Shown: positions 7,716 to 15,632 of the stretch, one piece after another
Layout: each line of letters starts with the position of its first letter
Numbering within the stretch: the stretch's first letter is position 1
Source of the DNA: Candidatus Copromonas avistercoris (nom. illeg.)
GTDB lineage: Bacteria > Bacillota > Clostridia > Lachnospirales > Lachnospiraceae
Direction: 5' to 3'
NCBI GenBank assembly: GCA_018713185.1
Contig: DVFQ01000006.1
Span: 1 to 33,573, forward strand
Length of the DNA stretch: 33,573 nucleotides
Made by a program: the position numbers and the translations under genes
The notes under the pieces: generated by a model
Seen by the model: only the letters and a program-made list of their open reading frames with translations
Databases searched by the model: none
What the model was told of the DNA's origin: nothing

Positions 7716-9998
7716 TTGAAATCGCTTGTAATCGCAGAAAAACCGTCGGTTGCCCGGGATATTGCCCGGGTACTTAAATGTCAGAAAAACGGCGGCGGAT
7801 TCCTGGAAGGAGAACGGTATATCGTCACCTGGGGATTGGGACATCTGGTGACCCTGGCGGATCCGGAGGATTATGATAAAAAATATAAGGAATGGAAATT
7901 GGAGGATCTGCCGCTTCAGCCGGAGCCTTTCCGTCTGGAGGTGATCCGCCAGACAGCGAAGCAGTACCAGGCGGTAAAGGCCCAGATCCATCGGAAGGAT
8001 GTGGGAGAAATTATCATCGCCACCGACGCCGGACGGGAAGGAGAGCTGGTCGCCCGTCTGATCTTAAAGAAGGCGGGCGCGGATAAGCCGTTAAAACGGC
8101 TGTGGATTTCTTCCGTAACGGATAAGGCGATCCGGGAGGGATTTGCTTCATTAAAGAGCGGCAAGGAATATGAACCCCTCTATGACGCGGCCATGTGCCG
8201 GGCGGAGGCGGATTGGCTGGTGGGAATCAATGCGACCAGAGCGCTGACCTGTAAATATAACGCCCAGCTTTCCTGTGGACGGGTACAGACGCCCACGCTG
8301 GCGATGATCGCCAAGCGGGAGGAGCAGATTAAAAATTTTGTTCCGAAGCCATACTATGGGCTCCGCGCTTCGGTAAAGGGGATTTCCTTTGTCTGGCAGG
8401 AACAGAAGACTGGAAATACCAGCTCCTTTGATAAAAAGAAGATGGAAGAGCTCCAAAAACGGCTTTCCGGCCATCCCATGCAGGTGACAGCGGTAAAAAG
8501 GACAGTAAAAAGGACGCCTCCGCCGCTTCTTTACGATCTGACGGAGCTTCAGCGGGAAGCCAGCCGAAGATTCGATTATTCGGCGAAGGAAACCTTAAAT
8601 ATCATGCAGCGGCTGTATGAGAACCATAAGGTTTTAACGTACCCGCGGACGGATTCCCGCTACTTAAGCGCGGATATTCTTCCGACGCTTACGGAACGCC
8701 TCAGAGCCTGCGCCGTGGGGCCGTACCGCAGTCTGGCCGGACGCCTGGCAAAAAGCCCTCTGCCGGAAAAGCCGTTTTTTGTTAACGACGCGAAGGTGTC
8801 CGATCATCATGCCATTATCCCCACAGAGCAGTTTGTGGATCTGACGCACATGACGATCGACGAGAGAAGGATCTATGATCTGGTGGTCCGCCGTTTTTTG
8901 GCGGTCTTGCTGCCTCCCTGTGAATATGAGCAGACGGCGGTAACGGCGGAGATTTGCGGCGAGCGTTTCACGGCCCGGGGAACCGTTTTAAAAAGCGCCG
9001 GCTGGCGGGAGGCTTATGAAAACGGCGAGGCGCAGTTTGCGGGCGGGGAGGAAGAGGACGACGCCTTCGGGGAGAGTGGATCCGGGCCGGAGAGCCGGAA
9101 CGAAACGGGATTTGCGATCAAAAACCAGGGGTTGTCCAATCCGGAGTTTTCCAAGCTGAAGGAAAACGACCGGCTGTCCCCGGTCAGTATTACATTGTCT
9201 GAGGGAAAGACGAAGCCGCCGGCCCGTTTTAATGAAGCGTCGCTTCTTTCCGCCATGGAAAATCCGGTATCGTTTATGGAAACCAAGGACCGGGCCATGG
9301 CAAAGACGCTAGGAGAAACCGGCGGGCTGGGAACCGTCGCCACCCGGGCGGATATTATTGAAAAACTGTTCTCCAGCTTCCTCTTAGAGCGCCGCGGAAA
9401 AGAAATCTATCTGACCTCCAAGGCGAGACAGCTTTTGGAATTGGTGCCGGAGGATTTAAAAAAGCCGGAGCTTACGGCCAATTGGGAAATGCAGCTGGCA
9501 CAGATCGCGAAGGGAGATCGTGGCCGGGAGGCATTTATGAAGGAAATCCGCGGATATTCGTCGATGCTGACAAGCGAGATCAAGTCTGGAAGCGGCGTTT
9601 TCCGTCATGAAAATCAGACGGGAAAGAAATGCCCTCAATGCGGGAAGCCGCTTTTGCTGGTAAAAGGAAAAAACAGCGAGCTTCTGGTATGCCAGGACCG
9701 GGCCTGCGGCTACCGGGAAACCATTTCCCGTACCTCCAATGCCAGATGCCCGGTGTGCCATAAAAAAATGGAGCTTCGGGGAAAGGGCGAGGGCCAGATT
9801 TTCGTCTGCTCCTGCGGATATAAGGAGAAGCTTTCCATTTTCAAAGAGCGGCGGGCAAAGGAAGGGGCCGGAGTCACGAAAAAGGATGTGGCCCGCTATT
9901 TAAACCGGCAGCAGAAGGAAGAGGAGCCGTTAAACAACGCGTTCGCCGCGGCCCTGGCGGGAATCCGCCTGGATCCGAAAAAAACGGAGAGCAAATAA
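7716..9998 (+). CDS. topB: DNA topoisomerase III, with C-terminal zinc ribbons
   Basis: Type IA topoisomerases relax negative supercoils and decatenate DNA by cutting one strand. The Toprim domain is N-terminal (IAEKPSVARDIA, then TDAGREGELVARLIL), and the catalytic Tyr309 lies in LTYPRTDSRYL. Two C-terminal zinc ribbons begin at Cys639 (CPQCGKP, later CQDRACGY) and near residue 680 (CPVCHKK, later CSCGYKE). An acidic insert near 445-470 separates core segments. The start is TTG at 7716, supported by GGAGG at 7701-7705 and by the family N-terminus (KSLVIAEKPSVA). At 760 aa it is close to the long form of TopB. A second, shorter paralogue lies at 21050. Confidence 0.95.
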   Translation: MKSLVIAEKPSVARDIARVLKCQKNGGGFLEGERYIVTWGLGHLVTLADPEDYDKKYKEWKLEDLPLQPEPFRLEVIRQTAKQYQAVKAQIHRKDVGEIIIATDAGREGELVARLILKKAGADKPLKRLWISSVTDKAIREGFASLKSGKEYEPLYDAAMCRAEADWLVGINATRALTCKYNAQLSCGRVQTPTLAMIAKREEQIKNFVPKPYYGLRASVKGISFVWQEQKTGNTSSFDKKKMEELQKRLSGHPMQVTAVKRTVKRTPPPLLYDLTELQREASRRFDYSAKETLNIMQRLYENHKVLTYPRTDSRYLSADILPTLTERLRACAVGPYRSLAGRLAKSPLPEKPFFVNDAKVSDHHAIIPTEQFVDLTHMTIDERRIYDLVVRRFLAVLLPPCEYEQTAVTAEICGERFTARGTVLKSAGWREAYENGEAQFAGGEEEDDAFGESGSGPESRNETGFAIKNQGLSNPEFSKLKENDRLSPVSITLSEGKTKPPARFNEASLLSAMENPVSFMETKDRAMAKTLGETGGLGTVATRADIIEKLFSSFLLERRGKEIYLTSKARQLLELVPEDLKKPELTANWEMQLAQIAKGDRGREAFMKEIRGYSSMLTSEIKSGSGVFRHENQTGKKCPQCGKPLLLVKGKNSELLVCQDRACGYRETISRTSNARCPVCHKKMELRGKGEGQIFVCSCGYKEKLSIFKERRAKEGAGVTKKDVARYLNRQQKEEEPLNNAFAAALAGIRLDPKKTESK

Positions 9999-10089
9999 TG
10001 GCTGGAAAATACCGACTGGAGAATAAAGGCATGAGAAAGAACGGCCGGGCAATAAAAACAGGAAAATAAAGACAGAAGGAGAGAGACAG

Positions 10090-10653
10090 ATGGAGTTGAC
10101 AAAGGCTCTGACAAAGGAGCGGCAGGATCGGATTTATAAGCTGTATTTGACCGCGTTTCCGGAAAGCGAGCGCAAGCCGTTTCCGCTTTTGATCGAAAAA
10201 CAGGAGGAGGGGATCGTTGATATTCTTTCGATCGAGGAAGACGGTCATTTTCTTGGGCTGGCGATCATGGTCCGTTATCTGGATATGGTTCTTTTGGACT
10301 ATCTGGCGATCGATGAAAGCGCGAGAAACGGCGGATACGGTTCTTTAACGCTGCAGGCACTGTTTGAACATTACCCGGATATGAGGATGATCCTTGAGAT
10401 CGACAGTACCAAAGAGGAAACGGCCGCGGATCTTGGGATGCGGATCCGAAGGAAAGAGTTTTATCACAGAAACGGATTGGCGGATCTTCCGTACGAGGTG
10501 AACCTATGGGGAAATCGGATGGAGATGTTAAGCAACGGCCGTCCGGTCCGCTTTGAGGAATATTTAGCGGTTTACCGGGAGTCCTTCGGTCCGGCGGTGA
10601 CAAAAAATATCAGCCTGTTTGCGGCGGATTCGCCGGAATCAACCGGATTTTAA
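10090..10653 (+). CDS. GNAT family N-acetyltransferase
   Basis: This is a 187-aa predicted acetyltransferase. The strand and loop LLDYLAIDESARNGGYGSLT contains the acetyl-CoA pyrophosphate loop (R-N-G-G-Y-G-S), and EFYHRNGLADLPYEVNLWG is the usual C-terminal helix and strand. The N-terminus (KLYLTAFPESERKPFPLLI) matches a subgroup common in Clostridia that are usually annotated only as GNAT. The start is supported by AAGGAGAG just upstream. It lies 91 bp after topB; the gap holds only a doubtful 23-codon frame overlapping the topB stop. The substrate is unknown. Confidence 0.82.
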   Translation: MELTKALTKERQDRIYKLYLTAFPESERKPFPLLIEKQEEGIVDILSIEEDGHFLGLAIMVRYLDMVLLDYLAIDESARNGGYGSLTLQALFEHYPDMRMILEIDSTKEETAADLGMRIRRKEFYHRNGLADLPYEVNLWGNRMEMLSNGRPVRFEEYLAVYRESFGPAVTKNISLFAADSPESTGF

Positions 10654-10761
10654 GGGATTTCTAAAGGATTTTGTAAGAAATTTCATGACGGGCATTCACA
10701 AAATAGACACATTCCTGTGCTATCGTTGTCCAGAACAGTTTACGAGAGGATGGAGTATAAA

Positions 10762-11718
10762 ATGAGAAAGTTAAAATTTGCCGGATATGCGGCGCTTGCG
10801 GCTGTGATCTGCTTTGCGGCTGCCGGATGCAGTTCAAAAGTAAAGGAGTCCACGGCGCCCCGTGTGGAGCTTACTCAGATAAAGGACGAGGTGGTCGAGC
10901 CGGTCTTTGACGGCGCGGAGATCCAGGTTCTGGATCTTCAGAATCCCATCGATTACAGCTATTCCAGCGGAAATACGGATATGACCTTCGATTATCGGGA
11001 GGGCGTATGGCTGGACGGAATGGATCCGTCGATCCCGATCAACCAGGAAAAATTCCAGGCGATGGCCGATAATTTCCTGCAGCTTCATGCGGTTTCCGAA
11101 GTGGAACTTCCGGAGAATTTGAATGATTACGGACTGGTAAGTCCTGCTTACAGCCTTTATATTACGGACAGCGGAAACGGAGCTTTCGATATTTCCATCG
11201 GAAGCCAGGACGGAGCCGGGAACTATTATCTTCTGATCAATGACAGCGAGCTTTATACGGTCCTTCCCGCTACCGTGGAATCCATGGTTTTTGATTATGA
11301 CAGCCTTGTGGTCCGCGACGGACTGGATCTGCAGGTTGCGGCCGCGGATATCGAGAACGCCGCCGTTACCATCGGAAGAAAGTCCGTAAGCTATGATACC
11401 AAAGACACGGAAGCGATGGAAAAAATCGCGGATGGAATCAATCACCTGCAGGCGTCCGCCTACGCGTCCTACAACGCGCTTGAGCAGGAGCTGGTGTCGG
11501 CGGAACTGACCGAAGATTTCCGCACCACGTTCCAGGCGGAGATCAATGTAAACGGCGAGACCCGTTCCCTTGTGGTTTACGTGGGTACGGCGGCAGATGT
11601 GGACAACCGTCAGAGATACGTTCAGATCGACGGCTCCAATATGATCATGCTGGTGGATACCTCCGTGGTAAACAATTTGCTGAACATGGTCGTGGAAGAG
11701 ACAGAAGCGGCTGAATAG
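10762..11718 (+). CDS. DUF4340 domain lipoprotein
   Basis: This is a predicted membrane-anchored lipoprotein of 318 aa. The N-terminus MRKLKFAGYAALAAVICFAA ends in a lipobox AAGC with Cys23 as the lipidation site. The rest is a soluble extracellular domain with repeated alpha/beta segments that resembles DUF4340 (for example YSYSSGNTDMTFDYREGVWL and the ISIGSQDGAGNYYLLI strand pair). ATG 10762 is chosen over an in-frame ATG at 10717 because only the later start gives a clean signal peptide, and it has GGATGGAG upstream. DUF4340 proteins often accompany ABC-2 or Gld-type transporters, but none is present here, so this looks like a single-gene unit. A terminator follows at 11738. Confidence 0.85.
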   Translation: MRKLKFAGYAALAAVICFAAAGCSSKVKESTAPRVELTQIKDEVVEPVFDGAEIQVLDLQNPIDYSYSSGNTDMTFDYREGVWLDGMDPSIPINQEKFQAMADNFLQLHAVSEVELPENLNDYGLVSPAYSLYITDSGNGAFDISIGSQDGAGNYYLLINDSELYTVLPATVESMVFDYDSLVVRDGLDLQVAAADIENAAVTIGRKSVSYDTKDTEAMEKIADGINHLQASAYASYNALEQELVSAELTEDFRTTFQAEINVNGETRSLVVYVGTAADVDNRQRYVQIDGSNMIMLVDTSVVNNLLNMVVEETEAAE

Positions 11719-11737
11719 GAATATAATTTTAAGTGCG

Positions 11738-11800
11738 AAAAATAAGCCCTGCAGGAGCGGATATCCGTATGTGATAGTTCCCTGTCGGGCTTATTTCTTT
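11738..11800 (+). terminator. Intrinsic terminator after the DUF4340 gene
   Basis: AAATAAGCCC (ending 11749) pairs with GGGCTTATTT at 11787-11796, and the inner CCCTGCAGG and CCCTG segments may extend the fold. It is followed by a T-rich CTTT. The A-run before it could make it work in both directions. Confidence 0.8.
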
Positions 11801-11859
11801 CATTTGCGTGATGCGGCTTACAAGCAATTAATTATATTTTTTTACAAAAAAATGCAGTA

Positions 11860-11888
11860 TTGACAGAAAATATTGCTTATATTATAAT
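11860..11888 (+). promoter_or_regulatory. Exact-consensus sigma-A promoter for the 60-aa membrane peptide
   Basis: TTGACA at 11860-11865, 17 bp, then TATAAT at 11883-11888, a perfect match at both hexamers with ideal spacing. The upstream 40 bp are very AT-rich, like an UP element. Transcription would start near 11895, about 64 nt before the small gene. Confidence 0.88.
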
Positions 11889-11958
11889 TTTAATAGAGAT
11901 GGATAAGAAAGAGGTTGTCTAAGGATTTTGTGAATGAGAGAGCTGGGAGGGACTGCCT

Positions 11959-12141
11959 ATGATGGGAAGGGAACTGTTTTTGATCGAAATGCGGGGAATG
12001 GATGAGACGGCTGCCTTTGCGATGGGCAGCGTGATCCTGGAGTATATATTATGGCTGGCCGTCGCGGCGGCGCTGTTTTACGGCGCGGGCTATGCTCTGG
12101 ACTGGATCTGCAAGGAGATTAAAAAGAGAAGGAAAAAGTAA
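11959..12141 (+). CDS. Small single-span membrane protein, unknown function
   Basis: I do not recognise this 60-aa protein. Residues 1-20 are mixed and acidic, and about 22-48 (AMGSVILEYILWLAVAAALF, then YGAGYALDWI) form one hydrophobic span with an AxxLFYGAGYAL small-residue face. The C-terminus CKEIKKRRKK is strongly basic, which predicts an N-out, C-in orientation. GGGAGGG at 11946-11952 is well placed for ATG 11959 (ATG 11962 is the alternative). The gene forms its own transcription unit, with an exact-consensus promoter upstream and a terminator 32 bp downstream. This suggests a real and possibly abundant product. A regulatory small membrane protein is one possibility, and a type I toxin is another, but I see no antisense promoter to support the latter. 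Confidence 0.65.
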   Translation: MMGRELFLIEMRGMDETAAFAMGSVILEYILWLAVAAALFYGAGYALDWICKEIKKRRKK

Positions 12142-12172
12142 AAATAAAAAATAAAAAGTAAAAGTAAAAAAG

Positions 12173-12217
12173 ACGGAGGCGGGAAATCATGATAGGTTCC
12201 TTTGCCTCCGCTTTTTT
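12173..12217. terminator. Bidirectional terminator between the small membrane gene and the chromate pair
   Basis: CGGAGGC (12174-12180) pairs with GCCTCCG (12204-12210), extended by GGGAA and TTCC. The + strand then has C plus TTTTTT; on the - strand the stem is followed by a T-run from the A-rich 12131-12172. The genes on either side converge, so it can end both. Confidence 0.85.
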
Positions 12218-12262
12218 CATTTATTTAGACTGAAATTCCTGTAGGCTTCGATTCCCAAAGGC

Positions 12263-12847
12263 TTAAATCCCTGCAAACTGGAATACAATTCCAACGACGG
12301 CGGACGCCGCGATAAAGCAGACGGGATGCAGGCCTTTCGTTTTTTTGCAGACCGCCGTAAAGTAATATAAAACCGCGATCAGAAGAATGCTCTTGAGGTT
12401 GATCAGCTCCAGGATCCCCGCGTTTTCGGAAACGCCGGGGTTTACCAGCACCAGCGCCAGGACGGAGAGTCCGGCGGCGGCGATCAGTCCGGTGGAGGCG
12501 GGACGCAGTCCGTAGAACGCGGCGTCCACCAGCGGGCTGTCCTTAAAGGCCTGCAGGAATTTGGCGATAATCAGGATAATGATAATCGATGGAGTAATTA
12601 GACCCACCGTCGCCGTCACGGCGCCTGGAACGCCCCGCAGGGTATAGCCTACGTAGGTTGCCATATTGATTCCGATGGGGCCGGGAGTGGATTCGGATAT
12701 GGCGACCATGTTTGCCAGGTCCGCATAAGTAAACCAGCCCATCTTGTCAGACATATCATATAAGAAGGGAAGCGTTGCCATACCGCCTCCGATGGCGAAT
12801 AATCCCGCCTTGAAAAATTCGTAAAACAGCTGAAGATAAATCATCAT
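12263..12847 (-). CDS. chrA: Chromate transporter family protein, second half-protein
   Basis: This is a 194-aa membrane protein of the CHR family with about five or six hydrophobic spans. The family signature is visible at the N-terminus (FFKAGLFAIGGGMATLPFLY, then ISESTPGPIGINMATYVGY). Classical ChrA expels chromate and has two homologous halves in one chain; in Clostridia the halves are often separate, as here. The start ATG overlaps the stop of the upstream half by 4 bp (ATGA), so the two are translationally coupled and probably act as a heterodimer. The real substrate may be another anion, since chromate resistance is not implied by gut lifestyle. The gene ends facing the bidirectional terminator. 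Confidence 0.9.
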   Translation of the reverse strand: MMIYLQLFYEFFKAGLFAIGGGMATLPFLYDMSDKMGWFTYADLANMVAISESTPGPIGINMATYVGYTLRGVPGAVTATVGLITPSIIIILIIAKFLQAFKDSPLVDAAFYGLRPASTGLIAAAGLSVLALVLVNPGVSENAGILELINLKSILLIAVLYYFTAVCKKTKGLHPVCFIAASAVVGIVFQFAGI

Positions 12848-13386
12848 TTTGCCTGTCCTCCTTTGTTTTTCAGAATCACACCCAGGACTCCGGCCACGAT
12901 CACGAAGAGGATCGGGGAAAGGTCGGTCAAGATGGAGCCTAGAAGGATCAGGATACAGATGACGGCGGTCGCCTTGTCAACCACTGATTTCTTCCATAAT
13001 TTTAAAACGGCGTTAAAGATCAGGACGCAGACGCAGACCCGGATTCCGGCAAAGGCGTTCTGCACAACGGCAAGCTCGGCAAAGTTCTGGATAAAGGCCG
13101 TAATGATGCAGATGATAACAAGGGACGGGAAGGCGACGCCTAAGGTAGCGATGATGCCGCCTAAGATTCCCGCGGTTTTCTGCCCGACAAAGGTAGCGGT
13201 ATTGACGGCGATGATGCCGGGCGTACATTGCCCGATGGCGTAATAATTCATGAGCTCTTCCTCTGTCGCCCAGCCCCTTTTTTCGACGACTTCCCGCTGA
13301 AGCATAGGAAGCATGGCATAGCCGCCGCCGAAGGTCAGGCCGCCGATCCTGGCGAAGGTGAGGAAGAGATCCGCATACTGATTCAT
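12844..13386 (-). CDS. chrA: Chromate transporter family protein, first half-protein
   Basis: This is the 180-aa partner of the gene at 12263. The CHR signature is present: FARIGGLTFGGGYAMLPMLQ, then AIGQCTPGIIAVNTATFVG. Five or six hydrophobic segments follow, and the C-terminus is basic (LKNKGGQAK). AAGGAGAG lies directly upstream of ATG on the - strand. It is divergent from parE across a 272-bp region. Promoter candidates on this strand are imperfect; the best I see is a TTGACT-like -35 near 13490, with the -10 uncertain. Confidence 0.9.
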   Translation of the reverse strand: MNQYADLFLTFARIGGLTFGGGYAMLPMLQREVVEKRGWATEEELMNYYAIGQCTPGIIAVNTATFVGQKTAGILGGIIATLGVAFPSLVIICIITAFIQNFAELAVVQNAFAGIRVCVCVLIFNAVLKLWKKSVVDKATAVICILILLGSILTDLSPILFVIVAGVLGVILKNKGGQAK

Positions 13387-13510
13387 AGACTCTCTCCTTT
13401 TTCTATGGGGTCAAAAATTTCCCCGTATATTTTAATATAGATGGGCGTTTTTGCCCCGACATCAAGGATATAGCAGAATCCCAAAAAAGTCAATTTTTTT
13501 TGCACTTGGG

Positions 13511-13594
13511 CCGGTTCTTCCATGGAAATGATCCGGTCCTTCCCGGAAATGATCCGGCGCTTTCCCGGAAATGTCCCGGCTCTTCCAGGAAAAC
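13511..13594. repeat. Four phased TTCC-N-GGAA palindromes upstream of parE
   Basis: Four near-repeats of 21-22 bp follow the plan CCGGnnCTTCC-GGAAATGat. The palindromic cores are TTCCATGGAA 13518-13527, TTCCCGGAA 13540-13548, TTCCCGGAA 13562-13570 (flanked by T and A) and TTCCAGGAA 13583-13591. Their centres are 21 to 22 bp apart, about two turns of DNA helix, so all lie on one face. The last core ends 5 bp before the parE -35. This looks like a multi-site operator or activator array. Confidence 0.7.
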
Positions 13595-13596
13595 TC

Positions 13597-13626
13597 TTGA
13601 AAAATTGCAGCAGTTAAGTGTATAAT
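13597..13626 (+). promoter_or_regulatory. Promoter of parE-parC
   Basis: TTGAAA at 13597-13602, 18 bp, and TATAAT at 13621-13626. Transcription would start near 13633, about 26 nt before the ATG at 13659. The phased palindromes lie immediately upstream. Confidence 0.8.
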
Positions 13627-13658
13627 AGTCCAGACTATACGAAATGTGGAGGTATTCC

Positions 13659-15578
13659 ATGGCAAAGGCACAATATAATGCCGACAGTATTACGGTCCTG
13701 GAAGGGCTGGAGGCGGTCCGGAAACGGCCGGGAATGTATATCGGCAGCGTCGGCGCCAGAGGGCTGAACCATCTGATCTACGAGATCGTGGATAACGCGG
13801 TGGACGAGCACTTAGCCGGTTACTGTTCCGAGATCCGCGTCACGCTGGAGGCGGACGGTTCCTGTACGGTACGAGACAATGGCCGGGGGATCCCTGTAGG
13901 CTTACATAAAAAAGGCGTTTCCGCGGAGCGGGTGGTTTTGGCGACGCTCCATGCCGGCGGAAAGTTTGACAATAATTCCTATAAGACCAGCGGAGGACTT
14001 CATGGCGTGGGTTCCTCCGTAGTAAACGCGCTGTCTTCGCGCTTAAAAATCCGTGTTTTTCGAGAGGGACAGATCCATTATGACGAGTACGAGCGGGGAA
14101 TCCCGACCGTCCAGCTAAAAAATGGCCTGCTTCCAGTGGAAGGGAAAACGAAGGAAACGGGAACAGAGATCAATTTCCTTCCGGATCCGGAGATTTTTGA
14201 GAAGATCAAGTTCCGGACCGATTGGCTGAAGAACCGGCTCCATGAGTCGGCATATTTGAATCCGAAGCTTACGATCTATTATGAAAACCGGCAGCCGGGG
14301 GAGGAGGAGACGATGACCTTTTCCGAACCCGACGGGATCGTCGCCTATGTCCGGGCGCTGAACGCGGGGAAAACCGCGGTCCATGAGCCGGTTTATTTCA
14401 GAGGGACCGTGGATCTGATCGAGGTGGAGGGGGCGTTCCAGTTTGTGGACGCCTTTGAGGAAAATCTTCTCGGCTTCTGCAACAACATCTTCACCCAGGA
14501 GGGCGGAACCCACCTGGCCGGATTTAAGACCAAGTTTACCAGCCTGATCAATTCTTACGCCAGGGAGTTAGGGATCCTAAAAGAGAAGGATACGAATTTT
14601 ACCGGAGCGGATACGAGAAACGGCATGACGGCGGTGGTGGCGGTCAAGCATCCCGATCCGATTTTCGAGGGACAGACAAAAACCAAATTGGCCAGCGCCG
14701 ACGCGGCGAAGGCGGTTTCCACCGTAACGGGAGAGGAGCTGGAGCTGTTTTTCGACCGCAACCTGGAAACTTTAAAATCCGTCATCGGCTGCGCGGAAAA
14801 GTCGGCGAAGATCCGGAAGGCGGAGGAGAAGGCCAGGACCAATATGCTCTCCAAGTCCAAATTTTCCTTTGACAGCAACGGAAAGTTAGCCAACTGCGAG
14901 AGCCGGGATCCGGCGAAATGCGAGATCTTTATCGTAGAGGGAGACTCGGCCGGCGGCTCCGCCAAGATGGGGCGGGACCGTCAATTCCAGGCGATCCTTC
15001 CGATCCGGGGAAAGATCTTAAACGTAGAGAAGGCGTCCATTGACAAGGTTTTAGCCAACGCAGAGATCAAAACGATGATCAATGCCTTCGGCTGCGGATT
15101 TTCCGAGGGCTACGGAAATGATTTTGATATTACGAAGCTTAAATATGATAAAATTATCCTGATGACCGATGCGGATGTGGACGGAAGCCATATTGACACG
15201 CTGCTTCTTACCTTCCTGTACCGGTTTATGCCGGAGTTGATTTATGACGGCCATGTTTATATCGCCATGCCTCCTTTATATAAGGTGGTTCCCAAGAAAG
15301 GGGAGGAGCGGTATCTTTATGATGACCGGGCGCTGGAGGAGTATAGGAGGACCCATAAAGGGGACTTTACCTTACAGCGGTATAAGGGACTGGGTGAAAT
15401 GGACGCCGATCAGCTTTGGGAGACTACGCTAAACCCGGAGAACCGGGTTTTAAAGCGGGTAGAGATCGAGGACGCGATGCTGGCGAACCAGGTGACGGAG
15501 CTTTTGATGGGAAGCGACGTGCCGCCCAGAAAGAAGTTTATCTACGATCATGCGGAAGAAGCGGAAATCGATGCTTAA
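13659..15578 (+). CDS. parE: Type IIA DNA topoisomerase subunit B (ParE-like)
   Basis: This is the ATPase subunit of a gyrase or topoisomerase IV complex that passes one duplex through another. The GHKL ATPase domain has IYEIVDNAVDE, VRDNGRGIP and GGLHGVGSSVVNALS. The transducer domain follows, and then the Toprim domain with Glu427 in EGDSAGGSAKMGRDR and metal-binding Asp504, Asp506 and Asp508 in DADVDGSH. The C-terminus has RYKGLGEMDADQLWET. Length is 639 aa. ATG 13659 is chosen over GTG 13644 because GTGGAGG (13646-13652) serves it. I favour ParE over GyrB because the locus has no dnaA, dnaN or recF and because the partner subunit lacks a GyrA box. The distinction is inferred. Confidence 0.9.
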   Translation: MAKAQYNADSITVLEGLEAVRKRPGMYIGSVGARGLNHLIYEIVDNAVDEHLAGYCSEIRVTLEADGSCTVRDNGRGIPVGLHKKGVSAERVVLATLHAGGKFDNNSYKTSGGLHGVGSSVVNALSSRLKIRVFREGQIHYDEYERGIPTVQLKNGLLPVEGKTKETGTEINFLPDPEIFEKIKFRTDWLKNRLHESAYLNPKLTIYYENRQPGEEETMTFSEPDGIVAYVRALNAGKTAVHEPVYFRGTVDLIEVEGAFQFVDAFEENLLGFCNNIFTQEGGTHLAGFKTKFTSLINSYARELGILKEKDTNFTGADTRNGMTAVVAVKHPDPIFEGQTKTKLASADAAKAVSTVTGEELELFFDRNLETLKSVIGCAEKSAKIRKAEEKARTNMLSKSKFSFDSNGKLANCESRDPAKCEIFIVEGDSAGGSAKMGRDRQFQAILPIRGKILNVEKASIDKVLANAEIKTMINAFGCGFSEGYGNDFDITKLKYDKIILMTDADVDGSHIDTLLLTFLYRFMPELIYDGHVYIAMPPLYKVVPKKGEERYLYDDRALEEYRRTHKGDFTLQRYKGLGEMDADQLWETTLNPENRVLKRVEIEDAMLANQVTELLMGSDVPPRKKFIYDHAEEAEIDA

Positions 15579-15632
15579 AGAATCGGGCGCTTCAGATTTG
15601 AATGGAATCAGACAGGCAAAGGAGACCGGTAA

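Larger units (their letters stand above)
13387..13658. promoter_or_regulatory. Divergent control region between the chromate pair and parE
   Basis: This 272-bp gap holds the divergent starts of the chromate pair and parE. From left to right it has the chromate-side leader with AAGGAGAG on the - strand, an AT-rich block around 13427-13440, a T-run at 13493-13500, four phased palindromes (13511-13594) and the parE promoter. No convincing gene is present; the - strand frame at 13462-13671 is a shadow of the repeats. Confidence 0.7.

Noticed and set aside
10654..10761. Promoter for the DUF4340 gene (TTCACA or TAGACA with TATCGT)
   Set aside because: Spacings (11 or 19-20 bp) do not fit a sigma-A promoter, so no site is called.
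10664..11932. Shared AAGGATTTTGT near 10665 and 11920
   Set aside because: Only about 11 matching bases without extended similarity; likely chance.
13462..13671. - strand frame with repeated GPDHF-like residues upstream of parE
   Set aside because: The amino-acid repeat is produced by the phased DNA palindromes; no ribosome binding site, and it runs across the parE start.
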